Source of the DNA: Chromatiales bacterium
Lineage (GTDB): Bacteria > Pseudomonadota > Gammaproteobacteria > UBA6429 > Thiohalophilaceae
DNA: 64,000 nucleotides
Assembly: GCA_027032075.1 (NCBI GenBank)
Contig: JALVOC010000089.1
Span: 1 to 64,000, forward strand
Reading direction: 5' to 3'
The notes under the pieces: generated by a model
Seen by the model: the letters and a program-made list of their open reading frames with translations, nothing else
Told to the model about the DNA's origin: nothing
Database searches by the model: none
Shown: positions 59,009 to 64,000 of the stretch, in pieces
How the letters are laid out: every line of letters starts with the position of its first letter
Numbering within the stretch: the stretch's first letter is position 1
Translations under genes and position numbers: made by a program

Positions 59009-59580
59009 TGGAACCCATTACGCTCGCGCTTGGCCTGGCCAAGCTGATCCCCTCCATCGCTAGTTGGTTTGGAGGTGACGATGCACAAGGTGCTGCCGAG
59101 CAGGTTATCGATGTTGCCAAGCAGGTAACCGGATTAGATGATCCAGATGATGCTGTTGCCGCTATTCAGTCCGATCCACAACTGCAAATCGAATTCCAAA
59201 AGGCGATGGCGCCAGTGATCATTGCAAGATATGAAGCTGAAGCCAGACAAATCGACGCCATCAATACGACAATACGATCAGAACTAACGAGCAAGAGCAA
59301 ATTTAAAAGCGGTTGGCGCCCTGCTTTCGGTTGGGCGGTTGTGTTTACCTGGGCCCTGCAAATGATCGCAGTCAGTTGTGTCATTGTCATCGATACCGAG
59401 AGCGCATCCAAGATTATCAGTGCAATGGCCGCGCTTGGATTTATGTGGTCGACAGCACTGGCAGTATTAGGCATCAACATCACCAAACGTTCACACGATA
59501 AACAAGTTGCGGCCGGGCAGAACCCGGCCGGCGTTATTACAGCTTTGATCCAACGTTTTACAAGGGAAACTGATGGATGA
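59008..59580 (+). CDS. 3TM-type holin
   Basis: 190 residues with a helical N-terminal half (LALGLAKLIPSIASWFGGDDAQGAAEQVIDVAKQVTG) and TM segments after residue 105 (WAVVFTWALQMIAVSCVIVI; IISAMAALGFMWSTALAVLGI), matching the Holin_3TM family. It should form the membrane lesion for lysis. Overlaps the next gene by 8 bases. Confidence 0.85.
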   Translation: MEPITLALGLAKLIPSIASWFGGDDAQGAAEQVIDVAKQVTGLDDPDDAVAAIQSDPQLQIEFQKAMAPVIIARYEAEARQIDAINTTIRSELTSKSKFKSGWRPAFGWAVVFTWALQMIAVSCVIVIDTESASKIISAMAALGFMWSTALAVLGINITKRSHDKQVAAGQNPAGVITALIQRFTRETDG

Positions 59581-59803
59581 TCTCGATCGCGCAAAAGAAC
59601 TGGAGATGATGCAACGCAAAGCGGCCATTGAGGCCGTTTTGAACAGCCAGGATCGTAGTGTCGGAGAAGAGCCGATTGAAATTGACGGGGTGCGCTATTG
59701 CTTGGACTGTTATGACCCTATCCCGCAGTCAAGACTTGAGGTCAAGCCAGATGCTATTCGCTGCGTACATTGCAAGGAAATCTGGGAGGAAAACAATAAA
59801 TGA
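59573..59803 (+). CDS. TraR/DksA-type zinc-finger protein
   Basis: 76 residues with the C4 motif CLDCYDPIPQSRLEVKPDAIRCVHC and an N-terminal helix ending in the DxxDxA-like DRAKELEMMQRKAAIEAVL. TraR-type proteins bind the secondary channel of RNA polymerase and act like DksA with ppGpp. Many phages carry one. Its role here may be host transcription control (inference). Overlaps neighbours by a few bases. Confidence 0.85.
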   Translation: MDDLDRAKELEMMQRKAAIEAVLNSQDRSVGEEPIEIDGVRYCLDCYDPIPQSRLEVKPDAIRCVHCKEIWEENNK

Positions 59804-60156
59804 ATCTTGACACAATCAGCAGCCTGATCGCAATCCTGGTTGGCATGGCCGCGTTGCTGAAATACGTATTTTATTCGCTGGACAAGCACCAAAAGGCGGT
59901 CGATGGTCGTTTCAAAGAGCATAAGGAAAAGCTGTCCGAACACGCTCAGGCAATCCGTGAAAATGAACGAGAAATCAGGGATACGCGTGATGAGATTCAT
60001 ACACAATATGTGCGCCACGAGCACTTGGACAAGAAGCTTGATGATCATGGCGCCGTTCTAAATGCTATGTTCAAACGACTCAACGCGATGGCGCGCGACC
60101 TGAATCAACTGATTGGTGCGCACAACGGCAAGGTGGAACGCAGTGACGATGAATGA
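59800..60156 (+). CDS. Mu gp25-like protein (DUF2730 type)
   Basis: 118 residues with one N-terminal TM segment (ISSLIAILVGMAALLKYVFY) and a long coiled coil (HQKAVDGRFKEHKEKLSEHAQAIRENEREIRDTRDEI). Position and architecture match Mu gp25. Function unknown, possibly a lysis or membrane-linked protein. The next gene starts inside its last bases. Confidence 0.7.
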   Translation: MNLDTISSLIAILVGMAALLKYVFYSLDKHQKAVDGRFKEHKEKLSEHAQAIRENEREIRDTRDEIHTQYVRHEHLDKKLDDHGAVLNAMFKRLNAMARDLNQLIGAHNGKVERSDDE

Positions 60157-60994
60157 CCATGTGGATCGCCTGCGCCGCTTGCGTGTGCTGCAGGCGCTGT
60201 CATATTCGGCGCCCAACCCAATGGGCGAGATTGCCATCCTCAATGCCGTGCGTGTTGATCCGGAACTGTCTCCCACCATTGAGCGTGTTCGCAAATCATT
60301 ATGTTATCTGAGTGATGTTGCATTCGTTGAACTTATTACGTTGGACGATACTGATTGGCTGGCTGGCCGTATTACCGACATGGGATTGGAATTCCTCACG
60401 GCCGAGTCAGTCGCAATCAACGTTGATGTTTATCACCCATCCGAAAAACCGGAAGCTGCCGTCGGTTCACGCGGACGCATTTCATCCGTTAAAAAGTTAC
60501 CTCCTGAAGTCAAGGCATGGCTGGATCAGGAGCTGGTGCGCCGTCAGTTCACCGGCTATATACCGCTGGCAGAGTTGCTGGCGGAACAAGGCTATGAAAT
60601 ATCCAAGTCGGCACTCGGGCGTTATGGTAAAAAATTCAAGGAGGAACAGAAAAACCTGAAACAAAGCATCGAGATGGCCAAGGCGTTTGCTGAAGTCGTG
60701 GGCGATGATGGCGCCGCATTAAACCAAACACTAACCGTGCTGGCACAGCAAGAACTGATGAGCGTGATCCGTGAAGGAAAGTACGACGACAGTATCAAAC
60801 TGCCGGCTCTCATCCGTTCAGTGGCATCGCTCAACCGTTCCGACATCAATACCCGCAAATTCCAGATCGAACAAGCTGCGCGTAATAAGGCGCTGAATGA
60901 TGCCGCCGATGCAGTTGAAAAAGCCGCGCAACAAAAAGGACTCACACAGGAGCAGGCACAGTTCTGGCGCGAACAGGTGTTAGGGGTGAAGTGA
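60149..60994 (+). CDS. Fused Mu gp26-like and gp27-like (DUF3486) protein
   Basis: 281 residues from the ATG at 60149. Residues 1-90 (MNDHVDRLRRLRVLQALSYSAPNPMGEIAILNAVRVDPELSPTIERVRKSLCYLSDVAFVELI) look like the VpaChn25_0724-type gp26 family. Residues from about 110 on (RISSVKKLPPEVKAWLDQELVRRQFTGYIPLAELLAEQGYEISKSALGRYGKKF) look like Mu gp27/DUF3486, thought to be the small terminase subunit. In Mu these are separate genes. The junction has no stop or frameshift. Immediately followed by the large terminase gene. Confidence 0.8.
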   Translation: MNDHVDRLRRLRVLQALSYSAPNPMGEIAILNAVRVDPELSPTIERVRKSLCYLSDVAFVELITLDDTDWLAGRITDMGLEFLTAESVAINVDVYHPSEKPEAAVGSRGRISSVKKLPPEVKAWLDQELVRRQFTGYIPLAELLAEQGYEISKSALGRYGKKFKEEQKNLKQSIEMAKAFAEVVGDDGAALNQTLTVLAQQELMSVIREGKYDDSIKLPALIRSVASLNRSDINTRKFQIEQAARNKALNDAADAVEKAAQQKGLTQEQAQFWREQVLGVK

Positions 60995-62677
60995 ATGAGC
61001 CAACTCCCAGGTGACACAATTCGCGTCCTGAGTTGGGAAGAACTGCCACCCAGCGTGCGCGAGATCCCCAAGACCCACAATCCCCTGGCCGATGGCCTGC
61101 TGATGAAACATCAGCAGGAATGGCTGGCGTTATGTGCAGGCGAGGATCTGACCATCGCACAGAAGGGCCGCCGTACCGGTATCACCTACGCAACAGCATT
61201 GGACTCGGCCATCACCGCCGCCAGCCGTAAAGACGCCGGCGGCGACAATACCTACTATGTGGGTGACACCAAAGAAAAGGGCTTGGAGTTTATCGGCTAC
61301 TGTGCCCACATGGCCAAGGTGATGGCGATGGCGATGGCCGATGGCTGGAACGGTATCGAAGTGTTTTTGTTTGAAGACCAGCAAGATGACGGTAGCAGCA
61401 AGCATATTACTGCCTATCGCATCCGTTTCGCCTCTGGTTACCAAATTGTTGCCCTATCCAGTAACCCTGCCAACATTCGCGGCTTGCAGGGGATCGTGGT
61501 TATCGACGAAGCGGCCTTCCATGCCAACGTAGCTGCGGTAATTGAGTCGGCGCTGGCCTTGATTATATGGGGCGGCAAGATCCGGATCATCTCTACGCAC
61601 AATGGTGCAAGCAATCCATTTAATGAGCTGATTAAGGATTCATTAAAGGGACTTTATCAATTCAAAGTGTATAACGTCTTCTTCGACGATGCCGTTGCGA
61701 ATGGGTTGTATGAACGTGTCTGTTACATGAAAGGCTGGGAACCCACTGAAGAAGGTAAGAAAAACTGGTACAACAAGGTGCGCGGTGCCTATGGTGCCAA
61801 CCGCGCGGCAATGCAGGAAGAGCTGGATGGCGTGCCACGCGAAGGCTCGGGTGTCGCCATCCCCGGTGTGTTGATTGAAAACTGCATGCCAGAAGTACGA
61901 CCCATCCTGCGTTTGGCTTTTGATAATGAGTTTGCACTCAAAAGCAATGCCTATCGAGAGTCGTGGTGTAATGCCTGGATTGAACAACATTTAAAGCCGC
62001 CTTTAGATGCGCTGAACCCGGACTTAGAACACGTTCTTGGTGAAGACTTTGCCCGGCATGGCGACTTCTCTGTGATTGCACCGATGGATATCGAAAAGAA
62101 TCTGGTGCGCAAGGTGCCCTTTCTGGTTGAGATGCATAATGTGCCCACGCGACAACAGGAACAAATCCTCTGGTACATCATTGAGCATCTGCCAAACTGG
62201 CGCGCGGCTGCGATGGACGCCACAGGCAATGGTGCAACATTGGCCGAGTACACCGCCGATAAATTCGGTCATATGCGTGTCCATCAAGTCATGCTTAATG
62301 ATGCCTGGTATCGCGAAAATATGGTCCCGTATCAGGCCGCCTTTGAGGATGGTGTGCTCGACCTGCCAAGAGATGCCGATGTTAAAAACGACATTCGTGC
62401 ACTGCAGCTCATCAACGGCATCATAAAACTGCCGAATTTGCGGCTGCAAGATACAAAAAATAAAGAATTTAAACGCCACGGCGATGCCGCCATTGCTATT
62501 GCGTTGGCGTATTACGCCAGTCTGCTCGACGGCGCACCGATCGAGTTCCAGTCCACTGGCCAACGCCGGGAGGGGCTGGGCGCTTGGAACGACACCGGAT
62601 TCGGCGGCAGCCCTGCGCTGCAGGAGGATGTGGGGTTCGGCACGGTATCCGGCGGCAACGACTTTGGAGGCTGGTGA
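60995..62677 (+). CDS. Phage terminase large subunit (Mu gp28-like)
   Basis: 560 residues. The ATPase half has a Walker A-like QKGRRTGITYA (near 55-65) and Walker B IVVIDEAAFH (near 169-178). The nuclease half includes DFSVIAPMDIEKNLV and AAAMDATGNGATLAEYTAD. It packages phage DNA by headful cutting. The C-terminus is Gly-rich (GFGTVSGGNDFGGW). Stop overlaps the next start by ATGA. Confidence 0.95.
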   Translation: MSQLPGDTIRVLSWEELPPSVREIPKTHNPLADGLLMKHQQEWLALCAGEDLTIAQKGRRTGITYATALDSAITAASRKDAGGDNTYYVGDTKEKGLEFIGYCAHMAKVMAMAMADGWNGIEVFLFEDQQDDGSSKHITAYRIRFASGYQIVALSSNPANIRGLQGIVVIDEAAFHANVAAVIESALALIIWGGKIRIISTHNGASNPFNELIKDSLKGLYQFKVYNVFFDDAVANGLYERVCYMKGWEPTEEGKKNWYNKVRGAYGANRAAMQEELDGVPREGSGVAIPGVLIENCMPEVRPILRLAFDNEFALKSNAYRESWCNAWIEQHLKPPLDALNPDLEHVLGEDFARHGDFSVIAPMDIEKNLVRKVPFLVEMHNVPTRQQEQILWYIIEHLPNWRAAAMDATGNGATLAEYTADKFGHMRVHQVMLNDAWYRENMVPYQAAFEDGVLDLPRDADVKNDIRALQLINGIIKLPNLRLQDTKNKEFKRHGDAAIAIALAYYASLLDGAPIEFQSTGQRREGLGAWNDTGFGGSPALQEDVGFGTVSGGNDFGGW

Positions 62678-62802
62678 TGAGTAAGCACACCAAAAACCGA
62701 AAAGGGCGGTTGGCACCACGGTTCAACCCCCAGTACCGGCGCGAACAGGAGCGCCGCCACAACAACCTTCGCCGCCGCCTGGCGGAGCAACTGGAGCGTT
62801 GA
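62677..62802 (+). CDS. Small basic protein between terminase and portal
   Basis: 41 residues, MSKHTKNRKGRLAPRFNPQYRREQERRHNNLRRRLAEQLER, very rich in Arg. The ATG overlaps the terminase stop, and 10 bases separate its stop from the portal gene. A nucleic-acid-binding role is possible; function unknown. Confidence 0.55.
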   Translation: MSKHTKNRKGRLAPRFNPQYRREQERRHNNLRRRLAEQLER

Positions 62803-62812
62803 GAGACCGCGC

Positions 62813-64000
62813 ATGACCGATTACGTTCAAACGCCATCCGGGCTGGTCGTACCCGAGAGCGCCTTTGCCGAGGCTTCCGCGCAGCGGCCCGAGTTACGCG
62901 AGATTGCGACGACGCTGGATGGCTGTGATGTCACGCGCGGCTATGTCGATCCAATGGCGATCCTGCTGCCGCAGGACACGGTACTCATGGGCCGTGGTGG
63001 CGGCAGCTACGACCTCTACCGGGAGGTGTTGCGCGACGATCAGGTCGCCAGCGTGTTCCAGCAGCGCCGGCGCGCAGTGGTCTCCCGCGAGTGGGAAGTG
63101 GTGCCCGGCGGCAAGCGGCGCCAGGACAAGGCCGCCGCTGACGCCCTGCGCGAGTGGCTCAACGGCGTCAATGTCGGCATGGACGAGGATGAGTACGCCC
63201 GCCTGCCGCAACCGGGCTGGGACTCGGTGACCGACCGCATGCTCTACGGCGTGTTCTATGGCTTCTCCGTCGCCGAGTGCTTGTGGGGGCGGGATGGGCG
63301 TCACGTCACGCTGGACGCCCTGCGCGTGCGCGACCGGCGCCGCTTCGGCTTCGACGGCAAGATGCGATTGCGCCTGTATACCGGCGAGAAGCCGGATGGC
63401 GAGTTGTTGCCGCCGCGCAAATTCTGGGCCTTCGCCACCGGCGCCGACCATGATGACGAACCCTACGGCCTGGGGCTGGCCCACTGGCTCTACTGGCCGG
63501 TGTTCTTCAAGCGCAACGGGATCAAGTTCTGGCTCATCTTCCTGGAGAAATTCGGCCAGCCCACTGCCACCGGCAAATACCCCAACAATGCCGACGCGGC
63601 GGAGAAGCGCAAGCTGTTGCAGGCCCTGCAGGCCATCCATACCGACTCGGGTGTGATCATCCCCGAGGGCATGGCCATCGATCTCATCGAGGCAGCCCGC
63701 TCCGGCACGGCGGATTACACCGCGCTGTACGACCGCATGAACGCCGCCATCACCAAGGTGGTGCTGGGGCATACCGGCGCCTCGGACAGCACGCCGGGCA
63801 AACTTGGCGCTGAGGACATGGCGCAGGACGTGCGGCTCGACCTGGTCAAGGCCGACGCTGATCTGATCTGCGACGCCTTCAATCGCACCGTGGCCCGCTG
63901 GCTCACCGAGTGGAACTACCCAAACGCCCGACCGCCGCGCGTCTGGCGAAAGGTCGAGGACGCCGAGGATCTGGGCCAGGTGGCCGAGCGCGAGAATCGG
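62813..64000 (+). CDS. Mu gp29-like portal protein (DUF935), partial at window edge
   Basis: About 396 codons are visible with no stop. It starts MTDYVQTPSGLVVPESAFAEASAQRPELREIATTLDG and carries VLMGRGGGSYDLYREVLRDDQVASVFQQRRRAVVSREWEV, MLYGVFYGFSVAECLWGRDG and MAIDLIEAARSGTADYTALYDRMNAAITKVVLG, which are typical of DUF935 portals. The portal is the DNA channel at the capsid vertex. The base composition is more GC-rich than the early phage genes. Confidence 0.93.
   Translation, partial: MTDYVQTPSGLVVPESAFAEASAQRPELREIATTLDGCDVTRGYVDPMAILLPQDTVLMGRGGGSYDLYREVLRDDQVASVFQQRRRAVVSREWEVVPGGKRRQDKAAADALREWLNGVNVGMDEDEYARLPQPGWDSVTDRMLYGVFYGFSVAECLWGRDGRHVTLDALRVRDRRRFGFDGKMRLRLYTGEKPDGELLPPRKFWAFATGADHDDEPYGLGLAHWLYWPVFFKRNGIKFWLIFLEKFGQPTATGKYPNNADAAEKRKLLQALQAIHTDSGVIIPEGMAIDLIEAARSGTADYTALYDRMNAAITKVVLGHTGASDSTPGKLGAEDMAQDVRLDLVKADADLICDAFNRTVARWLTEWNYPNARPPRVWRKVEDAEDLGQVAERENR

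Overview
The window looks like chromosome of a gammaproteobacterium with about 48 kb of host DNA, followed by the left part of an integrated Mu/B3-type transposable prophage that runs off the right edge. The gammaproteobacterial reading rests on the combination of YrfG, SlyX, Dtd, BipA, a RelA-type synthetase with an EFDD motif, and a TRAP transporter with its TatT partner. Several c-type cytochromes, an FNR-like box, a hemerythrin, rhodanese and CDGSH proteins suggest respiratory, redox- and sulfur-oriented metabolism. I cannot name the genus from sequence alone.

Host region, 1-48.2 kb. 0.2-6.6 kb: PolX, an archaeal-type methionine adenosyltransferase, a small membrane protein, a secreted fusion of metallophosphoesterase, tetraheme cytochrome and thioredoxin-like domains, and a methyltransferase. 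6.6-13.7 kb: alpha/beta hydrolase, NHL-propeller lipoprotein, pentaheme cytochrome, a lipoprotein with an internal duplication, an SRAP/cytochrome/TrmH operon, rhodanese and a hemerythrin-like protein. 13.9-19.3 kb: DAHP synthase, SlyX and a complete TatT-DctP-DctQ-DctM TRAP locus. 19.5-30.3 kb: OmpR-type regulator, CheZ-like protein, BipA, Pip-Dtd-lipoprotein operon, hybrid sensor kinase, YkgJ-type protein, YrfG and CysQ. 30.3-42.7 kb: proteins of unknown function, a DUF2892 membrane protein, LysR divergent from a double CDGSH protein, an EEP-family protein, an APH/P-loop kinase fusion, MnmD, RelA and RecQ. 42.7-47.7 kb: three secreted or outer-membrane proteins of unknown function, an HPF-cold-shock fusion and a lysine-rich basic protein.

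Two families of dispersed palindromic repeats, which look like miniature transposable elements, lie in the host intergenic regions. The rhodanese and DUF2892 genes, 19 kb apart, share a nearly identical promoter with an inverted-repeat operator inside it, so they are probably one regulon.

Prophage, about 48.19 kb to the window end. The left end carries three candidate transposase sites spaced much as in Mu. The order is: repressor (leftward), Ner-like, small genes, MuA-type transposase, MuB-type ATPase, a string of small early genes many with Cys-x2-Cys motifs, Gam, GemA, Mor, then lysis (M15 peptidase, 3TM holin), DksA-like, gp25-like, a fused gp26-gp27-like protein, gp28-like terminase and gp29-like portal (cut by the edge). 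Genes are tightly packed with many ATGA-type overlaps. No frameshift was seen in the core prophage genes, so it could be inducible; the right end is not in the window.
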